Assembly (NCBI GenBank): GCA_026398715.1
Contig: JAPLSI010000260.1
Coordinates: 1 to 7,963 of the forward strand
DNA from: Gammaproteobacteria bacterium
GTDB lineage: Bacteria > Pseudomonadota > Gammaproteobacteria > Xanthomonadales > Xanthomonadaceae
Length of the DNA: 7,963 nucleotides
Reading direction: 5' to 3'
The translations under genes were made by a program, and so were the position numbers. Shown here in pieces: positions 1-6,833 of this stretch. The notes under the pieces are model-generated. The model worked only from the letters and a program-made list of their open reading frames with translations, searched no databases and was not told the DNA's origin. The stretch's first letter is position 1; the number at the start of each line of letters is the position of its first letter.

Positions 1-1788
1 GCCAGCCATCCGAAGCAACCGGTAAAGCCGGAATTCCTGGCGTCGTCCATCGTTTCGACCGTGCATGCCGGCGACGATGATTTGTTGACCGCCGGGCTGG
101 GCGCTGCCGGACTGACGAGCCCCGTGCCGCCGGCCTTTGCCGATGCGTCGGCGCCCACGGCCGCCGAGCTTCGCCGTCGCGCCATCTGGAGCAACTGGCG
201 CGGCATTGCCGACCTCGCGCCGGGCGGCGGTTACGGTGAGTGGTACGGATCGCTCGCGCCGGTGCCGGGTCGCGAATTCCATGCCTTCGCCAAGCTGGCT
301 GGTGCGAAGCAGCCGCATAGGCTGATGCTGCAGTTGCCCGATTCTTTCGACCTGGAAAAACGCTGCATCGTGGTGACGGCGTCGTCGGGTTCGCGCGGTG
401 TGTATGGCGCCATCGCGCTCGCCGGAAGCTGGGGTCTGTCGCATGGTTGCGCGGTCGCCTATACCGACAAGGGCACGGGCACCGGCTTCGTGGACACGCA
501 GACCGGATCCGGAGCGCGTCTGGATGGCACGCGCGGCGCCGCGAACGAGTCACTGGAATTCTCTGCACCGGTCATCGCCGGCCAGGCCGTGCCGGTGATC
601 GCGGTCAAACACGCAAACTCCCGCGACAATCCCGAAGCCGACTGGGGTCGCCACCTTCGCCAGGCAGCCGACTTCGCAATCCGCGTCCTGGGTGAAAGTT
701 ATCCCGACGCCAAGCCCTTCACGCGCGACAACACGCGGGTGATCGCGCTGGGCGTTTCCAATGGCGGCGGCGTGGTGCTGCGCGCGGCGGAATATCCCGG
801 CGGCTGGCTCGACGGCGTGGTCGCCATCTCGCCCAACATCCAGCCGGCACAGGGTGGTCGCGCGCTATACGACTACACGACGGAAGCGGCCTTGTACGAG
901 CCCTGCGCGCTGAATGCCGCTGCCTTCGACATGACGGCGTTTGCACGCGCAGGCGGCGTCAAGTCTGCAACCGGCGCCGCGCGCTGCGCGTCCCTGCGAA
1001 GCGCCGGGTTGCTGTCGGCCGACACGCCCGATGGGCAGGCCGAACAGGCGCGTGCCTTCCTCAACGGCCGCGGCTGGACCGATGCCGCCATCTCTGCCGG
1101 TTCCCTCAGCACTAGCTTCGATTTGTGGCGTGCCGTGGCGGTGACCTATGCATCGGCCTACTCGCGTACGCCCGCCGATACGATGCCCTGCGGCTTCCGG
1201 TTCCAGGCCATCGATGCCAAGGGCATGGCGCACGCGTCGACCGCGGCCGAGCAGGCGGCGTGGTGGAGTGATTCGTCCGGCATCCCGCCGGGTGCGGGCG
1301 TCGGCATCGTCGATGCGAAGGCCGGTGGCGCCGATCCTGCATTCGCCGGACTGCAATGCCTGCGCGCATTGTGGGAAGGCACTGACGCGGCAGCACTTCG
1401 CGTGCAGGCTGGCGTTTCCGAAACCGTAGCCGGCCTGCCGCGCGCAGACCTGCCGGTGATCGTGCTGCACGGCGCCGACGACGGGCTGGTGGTCGAGGCC
1501 TTCAGCGGCGGCGCGTACGCCGCGTGGGCCAAGGCCGAGGGCCGCGACAAGGTGCGCTACTGGAAGGTCGGCAACGCGCAACATTTCGACGCCTTCCTCG
1601 GCTTGCCGGTACTGGGCGCGAGCTATGTGCCAATGCTTCCTTACGGCTATCGCGCAATGGACCGCATGTGGGCGCATGTGGCGGAAGGCCAGCCGCTACC
1701 GGAAAGCATGGAAATCAGCCCGCGCAAGCGCACCTTCAGCGCCTCCGGCCTTGGCCCGCTGACAGCGGAAGACCTCGCGCTGCCCTGA
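1..1788 (+). CDS. 3-hydroxybutyrate oligomer hydrolase, 5'-truncated by window edge
   Basis: The frame is open from base 1, so the GTG at 61 is an internal valine and not a start. 595 residues are visible, ending at TGA 1786-1788. The N-terminus, probably about 100 residues including any signal peptide, lies outside. The protein resembles the D-(-)-3-hydroxybutyrate oligomer hydrolase family (3HBOH, EC 3.1.1.22), which cleaves short 3HB oligomers released from polyhydroxybutyrate into monomers. Seen directly: the family-like stretch GDDDLLTAGLG near the start, then PTAAELRRRAIW. A serine-hydrolase nucleophile elbow GVSNGG has its Ser codon at 757-759. A later strand VIVLHGADDG (Asp codons 1477-1482) and NAQHFDAF (His codon 1582-1584) supply the likely Asp and His of the triad. 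Several Cys residues (PCAL, RCAS, PCGF, QCLR) would suit disulfides in an exported protein, but the cellular location cannot be judged without the N-terminus. The gene runs convergently to the GMC oxidoreductase. Confidence 0.88.
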   Translation, partial: ASHPKQPVKPEFLASSIVSTVHAGDDDLLTAGLGAAGLTSPVPPAFADASAPTAAELRRRAIWSNWRGIADLAPGGGYGEWYGSLAPVPGREFHAFAKLAGAKQPHRLMLQLPDSFDLEKRCIVVTASSGSRGVYGAIALAGSWGLSHGCAVAYTDKGTGTGFVDTQTGSGARLDGTRGAANESLEFSAPVIAGQAVPVIAVKHANSRDNPEADWGRHLRQAADFAIRVLGESYPDAKPFTRDNTRVIALGVSNGGGVVLRAAEYPGGWLDGVVAISPNIQPAQGGRALYDYTTEAALYEPCALNAAAFDMTAFARAGGVKSATGAARCASLRSAGLLSADTPDGQAEQARAFLNGRGWTDAAISAGSLSTSFDLWRAVAVTYASAYSRTPADTMPCGFRFQAIDAKGMAHASTAAEQAAWWSDSSGIPPGAGVGIVDAKAGGADPAFAGLQCLRALWEGTDAAALRVQAGVSETVAGLPRADLPVIVLHGADDGLVVEAFSGGAYAAWAKAEGRDKVRYWKVGNAQHFDAFLGLPVLGASYVPMLPYGYRAMDRMWAHVAEGQPLPESMEISPRKRTFSASGLGPLTAEDLALP

Positions 1789-1799
1789 ATGGGGTCAGG
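1784..1799. repeat. 5-bp inverted repeat spanning two convergent stop codons
   Basis: CCTGA (1784-1788) and TCAGG (1795-1799) are perfect complements around a six-base loop. They contain the stop codons of the hydrolase (+) and of the GMC oxidoreductase (-). The stem is short, has no U-tract on either side, and could arise simply because the two genes end on TGA codons facing each other. It may be a weak bidirectional stop structure, but a real intrinsic terminator is not supported. Confidence 0.25.
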
Positions 1800-3387
1800 C
1801 CTGCGGCCGTCCCAGAATCAGGTCGGCGGCGCGTTCGGCGATCATCATGGTCGGCGCGTTGGTATTGCCGCCGATCAACTTCGGCATCACCGACGCATCC
1901 ACCACGCGCAGGCCGTGTACGCCGCGCACGCGAAGTTGCGGATCGAGCACCGCATCGGCATCGTCGGGCGCGCCCATCTTGCAGGTGCCGATCGGGTGGT
2001 AGATGGACTCGGCCTTGCGCCGGATGAATTCCATCAATGCCGCATCGTCCTGCACCGATTCACCGGGGAAGATCTCTTCGCCGCGGAACGGCGCGAAGGC
2101 CGGCTGCGAAAAGATCTGCCGCGACAACTTCACGCATTCGACCATCATCTTGCTGTCGTGGCCTTCGGCATCGTTCAGGTAGCCGGCATCGATCACCACC
2201 TTGTCGGCGGGATTGCTGCTGGCCAGGTGCAGCCGGCCACGGCTGTGCGGGCGCAGGAAGCAGGCGTGCACCGTGTAGCCGAAACCGGGCATCTGGTTCC
2301 TGCCATGGTCATCAAGTTGCGCCGGCACGAAATGGAACTGGATGTCGGGACGCGAATCCTCGGCGAAGCGCGAGCGCAGGAAGGCGCCGGTCTCGGCGAT
2401 GTTGCTGGTGCCCGGGCCCTTCTTCAGCAGGTAGTACTCGAGCGCGATCAGCGCGTCGTTGGTCTTGTCGTAGGTGATGGGCTGCGTGCAGCGCTGCATG
2501 GTGCAGATGTCGAGGTGGTCCTGCAGGTTGCCGCCGACGCCGGGCAGGTCCACGCGCACCTCGATGCCGTGCTCGCGCAGGTGCGCAGCAGGACCGATAC
2601 CGGACAACATCAGCAACTGGGGTGAATTCAGCGCGCCGCCGCAAATCAGCACTTCGCGGCTGGCGCCTTCGGCGAAGGCCTTTCCGCCGATCGAATAAGC
2701 CACGCCGCTGGCGCGATCGCCTTCGAACAACACGCGCGATGCAAGCGCGCCGGTCAGTACCTTCAGGTTCTTGCGCGAGCGCACCGGCTTGAGATACGCC
2801 TCGGCCGCTGAACTGCGCGAGCCCTTGCGCGTGGTGGTCTGGTACCAGCCCACGCCTTCCTGGAATTCACCGTTGAAGTCCTGGGTAAGCGGCAATCCGG
2901 CCTGGTGCCCGGCTTCGATGAAAACCGGCGACAGCGGATTCTGGTAGACCGGATCGGAGACGCCCAGCGGGCCGTCGCCGCCATGCAGGGCGCTTGCGCC
3001 ACGCACGTTGCCTTCGGAGCGCTTGAAGTAGGGCAGCACGTTGTCCCAGTACCAGCCGGTGGCGCCCAGGTCGTCCCACTCATCGTAGTCGGCGCGATTG
3101 CCGCGGATGTAGCACATCGCGTTGATGGAACTCGACCCGCCCAGCACTTTGCCGCGCGGCCACCACAGGCGTCGTCCACCCAGGTTGGCTTCGGGCGCGG
3201 TGTTGTAGTCCCAGTTCACGCCCTTCTGGCCGATCAGCTTCGCCAGGCCCGCGGGCATGTGCACGAAGGGATGCCAATCGCTTGGCCCGGCCTCGAGCAA
3301 CAGCACGCGGACTTCCGGATCGGCGCTGAGGCGATTGGCCAGGACGCATCCGGCGGAGCCGGCTCCCACGATGATGTAGTCGTACAA
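1795..3387 (-). CDS. GMC-family FAD-dependent alcohol/choline-type dehydrogenase
   Basis: This complete 530-residue glucose-methanol-choline oxidoreductase is close in type and length to bacterial alcohol and sorbose dehydrogenases and to BetA-like proteins. It would oxidise a primary or secondary alcohol with FAD as tightly bound cofactor. Visible motifs are the FAD dinucleotide site GAGSAG (residues 8-13) with ribose-binding Glu32 in LLLEAG, GMC signature 1 around 78-89 (RGKVLGGSSSIN), and GMC signature 2 around 251-265 (GALNSPQLLMLSGIG). The C-terminal catalytic pair is His464 (YHPIGTCKMG) and Asn508 (GGNTNAPT). No signal peptide is present, so it is cytoplasmic or peripheral. The start is TTG (3387-3385): an in-frame TAG lies ten codons upstream with no ATG or GTG between, and the FAD motif begins at residue 5. 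A weak AAGAGA lies upstream. No betB, betI or choline transporter is nearby, so choline as substrate is not supported. Confidence 0.92.
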   Translation of the reverse strand: MYDYIIVGAGSAGCVLANRLSADPEVRVLLLEAGPSDWHPFVHMPAGLAKLIGQKGVNWDYNTAPEANLGGRRLWWPRGKVLGGSSSINAMCYIRGNRADYDEWDDLGATGWYWDNVLPYFKRSEGNVRGASALHGGDGPLGVSDPVYQNPLSPVFIEAGHQAGLPLTQDFNGEFQEGVGWYQTTTRKGSRSSAAEAYLKPVRSRKNLKVLTGALASRVLFEGDRASGVAYSIGGKAFAEGASREVLICGGALNSPQLLMLSGIGPAAHLREHGIEVRVDLPGVGGNLQDHLDICTMQRCTQPITYDKTNDALIALEYYLLKKGPGTSNIAETGAFLRSRFAEDSRPDIQFHFVPAQLDDHGRNQMPGFGYTVHACFLRPHSRGRLHLASSNPADKVVIDAGYLNDAEGHDSKMMVECVKLSRQIFSQPAFAPFRGEEIFPGESVQDDAALMEFIRRKAESIYHPIGTCKMGAPDDADAVLDPQLRVRGVHGLRVVDASVMPKLIGGNTNAPTMMIAERAADLILGRPQA

Positions 3388-3508
3388 AAGGAGATTCTCT
3401 TGGTGTTGCGTCCGAGGCTAGGCCGGTGGTCTAGAGCATTTGCTCGGGGGCGGCTATGGCTTCGCCGCCGGGCATTGGCTATTGTGCGGCGTAATCCGCG
3501 AGGTTGGT
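3388..3508. promoter_or_regulatory. Divergent intergenic region, presumed promoters for both directions
   Basis: These 121 bases separate the GMC oxidoreductase (-) from the transporter operon (+) and must carry the promoters of at least the first genes on each side. I could not find a convincing -35/-10 pair in either direction. It does contain an imperfect dyad at 3418-3434, a perfect dyad at 3434-3445, and a possible GC hairpin (GGCGGC 3449-3454 with GCCGCC 3464-3469). The transporter's ribosome binding site is GAGG at 3500-3503, five bases before its ATG. Confidence 0.5.
3418..3445. promoter_or_regulatory. Two abutting dyads, operator-like
   Basis: 3418-3434 reads CTAGGCCGGTGGTCTAG, with seven-base arms matching at six positions. 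3434-3445 reads GAGCATTTGCTC, a perfect five-base dyad around TT. They share the base at 3434. Their place between two divergent genes would suit binding sites for a dimeric regulator, but no regulator gene is in the window and I do not recognise the sequences. Chance dyads of this size are common. Confidence 0.25.
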
Positions 3509-4837
3509 ATGAACCAGATCACCGCCTTGCGCGGGTCGCTGAAGGTCTTCCGTGAACTGCATCGCGAATTCCCCGCGTTGCGTTGGGCTTTCGGCTACTT
3601 TTTTGCCCTGTTGACCGGCTACTACGTGTTGCGCCCGGTGCGCGACGCGATGGGCGCGGCCGCCGACGTGGAGGCGGTGTTTTCGCCGGCGCTGATTTCC
3701 TGGTTCTCGGCCAGGGGCATTGCCATCGGCGACTTCACGCTGCAGGCGCTGTTCACCGGCACCTTTGTTGCGATGCTCGTGCTGCAGCCCGTCTACGGCT
3801 GGCTGGTCAGCAAGTTTCCCCGGCGCGTCTTCCTGCCGGTGGTCTACCTGCTGTTCATGGCTTGCCTGGTCGGCTTCTACTTCGCGTTCCTGGGCGAAGT
3901 GCCGGGGCGCGGCGCGGTGTTCTTCATCTGGGTGGCGGTGTTCAACCTGTTCGCGGTGTCGGTGTTCTGGAGCTTCATGGCCGACGTGTTCAGCGACATC
4001 GAAGCGCGCAAGGTCTATGGCTACATCGGCGCGGGCGGCACGCTCGGTGGCCTGGCGGGACCGTGGCTGACCAAGTCGATGGTGCTGGTGGTGGGCGTGG
4101 CCAACATGATGTGGGTGTCGATCGGTTTCATGGCGCTGTGCCTGCTGTGCATCATGAGGCTGTCCGACCATGCCAAGCGCGCGGAAGCGCTGCGCGGGCG
4201 ATCGAACGACGATGCGATGGGCGGGCCCATCCTGGAAGGCTTACGGCTGGTCGCGCGCGATCCCCTGCTGCGTGCGCTGGCGATGCTGATGTTCTTCGGC
4301 GTGGGCGTCGGAACCCTGTTGTACAACCAGCAACGGGAAATCGCGAAGCTGTTGTCGGAAGACGCGCTGCGCACGCAGTTCTATTCCAACCTCGACCTGT
4401 GGATCAACATCCTGACGCTGGGCATCCAGGTGTTCCTGACCCGGCGAATCCTCACCACGTACGGCGTCGGCCCGGCCCTGATGATTCCGGCGCTGGCGAT
4501 ACTGGCCGGTTACGCGATGCTGTCGCTGTCGCCGTTGCCCGCACTGGTGGCGGTGGTGCAGATCGCTACGCGCGCCGGCGAGTTTTCGTTGGGCAAGCCG
4601 GCGCGCGAAACGATCTACACGCGCGTCGACCGGCAGTCGCGCTACAAGGCCAAGGCCGCCATTGACACGGTCGTCTATCGCGGCGGCGACCTCACGTTTG
4701 CCTGGGTGCACAAGGGTCTGCTGGTGTTCGGCACCAAGGCCGTGTTCCTGGGCGGCGTCGCGATCGCCGCGGCCATGACCTTCGGCGCATGGCGCGTGGT
4801 GCGCGAGCAGGCCAAGCTGCCTGTTGATCCTCACTGA
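3509..4837 (+). CDS. Multi-pass transporter related to the NTP/NDP exchange (ADP/ATP translocase-like) MFS family
   Basis: This 442-residue inner-membrane protein has about eleven or twelve hydrophobic segments, for example near residues 26-41, 78-100, 108-128, 136-157, 190-217 and 255-275, with a further one near the C-terminus. Family-like features are the first-helix motif YYVLRPVRDAMG (38-49, with R42, R45, D46), a short basic loop after helix 2 (KFPRR, 102-106), and GYIGAGGTLGG (171-181). A conserved C-terminal block holds KPARE (363-367), YKAK (379-382), D386 and YRGGD (390-394). Such proteins are usually annotated as MFS transporters or Npt1/Npt2-type nucleotide carriers; free-living members have no established substrate. 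ATG 3509 is chosen because GAGG precedes it by five bases and the protein starts just ahead of helix 1. The frame extends to 3440, but without a better start. It is the first gene of the (+) operon, 11 bases before the epimerase gene, whose ribosome binding site overlaps this stop. Confidence 0.82.
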   Translation: MNQITALRGSLKVFRELHREFPALRWAFGYFFALLTGYYVLRPVRDAMGAAADVEAVFSPALISWFSARGIAIGDFTLQALFTGTFVAMLVLQPVYGWLVSKFPRRVFLPVVYLLFMACLVGFYFAFLGEVPGRGAVFFIWVAVFNLFAVSVFWSFMADVFSDIEARKVYGYIGAGGTLGGLAGPWLTKSMVLVVGVANMMWVSIGFMALCLLCIMRLSDHAKRAEALRGRSNDDAMGGPILEGLRLVARDPLLRALAMLMFFGVGVGTLLYNQQREIAKLLSEDALRTQFYSNLDLWINILTLGIQVFLTRRILTTYGVGPALMIPALAILAGYAMLSLSPLPALVAVVQIATRAGEFSLGKPARETIYTRVDRQSRYKAKAAIDTVVYRGGDLTFAWVHKGLLVFGTKAVFLGGVAIAAAMTFGAWRVVREQAKLPVDPH

Positions 4838-4848
4838 AGGAGCCACCG

Positions 4849-5955
4849 ATGGCCAACCGCCGCGAGTTCCTGGGCGCCAGTGTCGCCGCCGCCGTCACGC
4901 TGGGCCTGGCCGGCCGCCTGAAGGCTGCCGACACCGAGCCGATGAAAATCCTGGTGATGGGCGGCACCGGCTTCCTCGGGCCGCATTTCGTCGAGGCGGC
5001 ACGCAGCCGCGGCCACGTGCTGACCCTGTTCAACCGGGGCAAGACTAATCCGGGCCTGTTCCCCGACATCGAGCAACTGCATGGCGACCGCAAGCGGGAC
5101 CTGAAGGCCTTGCGCGGCCGCCAGTGGGACGCGGTGCTCGACACGTCGGCCTATGTGCCATCGGACGTGACGCGGTCGGCCGGCCTGTTGTCGAAGGCAG
5201 TGGGCCAGTACCTCATCGTTTCCACGGTGTCGGTGTATGCGTCCATGGACAAGCCCGGCATGGACGAGGACGCACCGCTGATCGTGCTGCCCGACCCGAC
5301 GGTGGAGACGGTCAGCAATTCCACCTACGGCGGACTCAAGGCGCTCAGCGAGAGGGCGGCGCAGGCGCAGATGCCGGGTCGGGTCACGGTCGTTCGGCCG
5401 GGGCTGATCGTCGGTCCCGGTGATGCGTCGGATCGATTCACGTATTGGCCGGCACGGGTCGCGCGCGGCGGCGAAGTGTTGGCGCCGGACGCGCAGACCG
5501 CGCCCACGCAGTTCATCGATGCCCGTGACCTGGCCGCGTTCATGCTGCATTTGCTCGAGACCCGCACCATGGGCGTGTTCAATGCCGATGCGCAGCCGGG
5601 AATGTTGACGATGGGAAACCTGCTTGCTTCATGCCAACGCGCCGCGCCGGCGAAGGCGCCGCTCACCTGGGTGCCGTCGGATTTCCTGCGGCGCAACGAT
5701 GTGTCGCCGTGGACCGACATGCCGTGCTGGATTCCGGCGCAGGGCGATGAAGCCGGTTTCGGCCGCGTCAGCGTGGCCCGTGCCGTTGCCGCCGGCCTGG
5801 CATACCGGCCGCTGGATGAAACCGTGCGCGACACGCTGGCCTGGTGGCAGGCGCAGCCCGCCGAGCGACGCGCTGCGCCGAAGGCAGGCATCACGCCCGA
5901 ACGCGAAGCGGCCGTGCTGAAGGCCTGGCATGCAAGCGGCGAGGCCGTGGCGTGA
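4849..5955 (+). CDS. Tat-signal NAD-dependent epimerase/dehydratase (extended SDR)
   Basis: This 368-residue protein joins a twin-arginine signal to an extended short-chain dehydrogenase/reductase. Residues 3-9 (NRREFLG) match the Tat motif. A hydrophobic stretch of about 11-22 follows, then a likely cleavage near 26-27 (LKAAD). A second start-like Met32 lies directly before the first Rossmann strand. The nucleotide site is GGTGFLG (38-44), the predicted catalytic Ser/Thr lies in IVSTVSVY (123-130), and the Tyr-Lys pair is Y160-K164 (YGGLK), so the enzyme looks catalytically complete. RPGLIVGPGD and the QFIDARDLA stretch also fit NAD-dependent sugar-nucleotide epimerases. The substrate is unknown. 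Most relatives are cytoplasmic. If the signal works, the enzyme would be exported folded with its cofactor bound, as known for Tat-exported glucose-fructose oxidoreductase. A strong GAAGGAG site overlaps the transporter stop. The end overlaps the DUF5329 start by four bases. Confidence 0.88.
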   Translation: MANRREFLGASVAAAVTLGLAGRLKAADTEPMKILVMGGTGFLGPHFVEAARSRGHVLTLFNRGKTNPGLFPDIEQLHGDRKRDLKALRGRQWDAVLDTSAYVPSDVTRSAGLLSKAVGQYLIVSTVSVYASMDKPGMDEDAPLIVLPDPTVETVSNSTYGGLKALSERAAQAQMPGRVTVVRPGLIVGPGDASDRFTYWPARVARGGEVLAPDAQTAPTQFIDARDLAAFMLHLLETRTMGVFNADAQPGMLTMGNLLASCQRAAPAKAPLTWVPSDFLRRNDVSPWTDMPCWIPAQGDEAGFGRVSVARAVAAGLAYRPLDETVRDTLAWWQAQPAERRAAPKAGITPEREAAVLKAWHASGEAVA

Positions 5956-6356
5956 ATCGCATCGTGCTGCTTTTGTTGCTTGCCCTGGCGATGCCGATGG
6001 CGGTCGCGGCGGTCCACACGCCGCTTTCCGAGCCGGCCAAGATCGAGGCGCTGATCGGCACGGTGGAAAAATCCGACGGCCTGGTCTTCATCCGTAATGG
6101 CAGCCAGCACGATCCCGCGCAGGCAGCGAGCCACCTGAGGCTGAAATGGAAGAATGCCGGCAAGCGCGTGCGCACGGCGGAAGACTTCATACGCTATTGC
6201 GCGACCGGCTCGTCGATGAGCGGCAAGCCTTACCAGATACGATTCGCCGACGGCCGCGTCGAGGATTCAGCAGTGTATTTCCACGCGCAGCTGCACCGCA
6301 TCGAGGCGGCCTCGACCAAGCCCGGTGTCGCCAAGCCCGGTGTCGCCAAGCCCTAA
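5952..6356 (+). CDS. DUF5329-family small secreted protein
   Basis: This 134-residue protein starts at GTG 5952, whose GTGA overlaps the epimerase TGA. GAGG at 5941-5944 sits seven bases before it, so translation is probably coupled. In-frame upstream ATG codons lie inside the epimerase gene and are rejected. Residues 1-20 form a Sec signal peptide (basic Arg3, a Leu-rich core, and cleavage near AVAA/VHT), which places the mature protein in the periplasm. The mature part shows the DUF5329 pattern: IEALIGTVEKS, then F.RNGS near 46-51, HLRLKW near 61-66, AEDFI (76-80), and SSMSGKPYQI (87-96). No function is known for this family and no catalytic signature stands out. The C-terminus carries two copies of a 15-base repeat encoding KPGVA plus a partial third, which looks like a lineage-specific extension. 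It is the last gene of the operon and overlaps the stop of the convergent hotdog gene. Confidence 0.87.
   Translation: MNRIVLLLLLALAMPMAVAAVHTPLSEPAKIEALIGTVEKSDGLVFIRNGSQHDPAQAASHLRLKWKNAGKRVRTAEDFIRYCATGSSMSGKPYQIRFADGRVEDSAVYFHAQLHRIEAASTKPGVAKPGVAKP
6318..6353 (+). repeat. 15-bp perfect tandem repeat, 2.4 copies, at the 3' end of the DUF5329 gene
   Basis: The unit AAGCCCGGTGTCGCC occurs at 6318-6332 and 6333-6347, and its first six bases recur at 6348-6353, directly before the TAA. Each unit encodes KPGVA. Because the unit is a multiple of three, gain or loss of copies would lengthen or shorten the tail without changing frame. On the other strand the repeat lies just beyond the stop of the hotdog gene. 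Confidence 0.9.
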
Positions 6357-6823
6357 CGCTTCGGCGACGGGCTTAGCCACATGTTGATCTGCGCGGCGAA
6401 GACTTTTTCGCCGGCGGTATCGAGTACTTCCACGTTGACCGGCAAGTCGTAACCCGCGTTGCTGGCGACGATTTCAATGGCGGGCGTGGCAATGCCGCGT
6501 AGCGTGCCCTTGGCCTTCTTCAGGTACTGCACGGACATGCCCTTTGGAATCCAGCGCATGCCAGGCGGCAGGCTGGCGTCGGTCATCACGCCGGCGGTGA
6601 GTTCGGCCAGGTTGCACATCGCGATCGCATGCACCGTGCCGAGGTGGTTTTGCACGCGCCGGCGGTCGTGGATGACGGCTTCGCAACGGCCCGGTTCCAG
6701 CAGCACGAAGCGCGGCGAAATGCTGCCGAAGTACGGTGCCTTCCAGCACACGGCCCGGCTGAAGAGCCAGGCGCCCATCGGGCGCCGGCTCAGGGATTGC
6801 CACATCGCAAGCACACTGGCCAT
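6353..6823 (-). CDS. DUF4442 hotdog-fold thioesterase-like protein
   Basis: This 156-residue cytoplasmic protein resembles the DUF4442 family of single-domain hotdog proteins, which are related to PaaI-type acyl-CoA thioesterases. The block at residues 59-74 (NHLGTVHA, then NLAE) corresponds to the hotdog helix where thioesterases hold the active-site Asn/His and Glu: N59, H60, H65 and E74. Activity on an acyl-CoA is an inference; these proteins are not well characterised. ATG 6823 is chosen because GAGGT (6835-6831) lies seven bases upstream and overlaps the fadE TGA (6836-6834), while the longer frame to 6919 runs inside fadE. The ten-base gap indicates co-transcription and probably translational coupling with fadE, which fits a role in removing or recycling acyl-CoA. 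The TAG stop (6355-6353) overlaps the convergent DUF5329 TAA. Confidence 0.85.
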   Translation of the reverse strand: MASVLAMWQSLSRRPMGAWLFSRAVCWKAPYFGSISPRFVLLEPGRCEAVIHDRRRVQNHLGTVHAIAMCNLAELTAGVMTDASLPPGMRWIPKGMSVQYLKKAKGTLRGIATPAIEIVASNAGYDLPVNVEVLDTAGEKVFAAQINMWLSPSPKR

Positions 6824-6833
6824 GGTCGCGACC

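Noticed and set aside
865..1677. 270-residue open frame antisense to the hydrolase
   Set aside because: It is a high-GC shadow with low-complexity Arg/Ala-rich composition, opposite a well-supported hydrolase with catalytic motifs.
1789..2625. 278-residue open frame on + across the GMC gene
   Set aside because: It is antisense to the conserved GMC C-terminus and has no recognisable domain. The His/Val/Ala-rich composition is typical of a mirrored frame.
3449..3469. GGCGGC...GCCGCC hairpin as a terminator or riboswitch
   Set aside because: The six-base GC stem has a nine-base loop and no U-tract. Such stems are frequent in GC-rich DNA, and no riboswitch core is recognisable.
3438..3508. Sigma70 promoter for the transporter operon
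   Set aside because: TTGCTC, TTGGCT and TATTGT can be picked out, but no pair has correct spacing and sequence together.
3583..4665. 360-residue frame overlapping the transporter on +
   Set aside because: It is Arg/Gly-rich with no domain and no ribosome binding site, while the competing frame encodes an orderly membrane protein.
5325..6134. 269-residue open frame antisense to the epimerase and DUF5329 genes
   Set aside because: It crosses two well-supported genes, has Arg/Ser/Ala-rich composition, and shows no motif.
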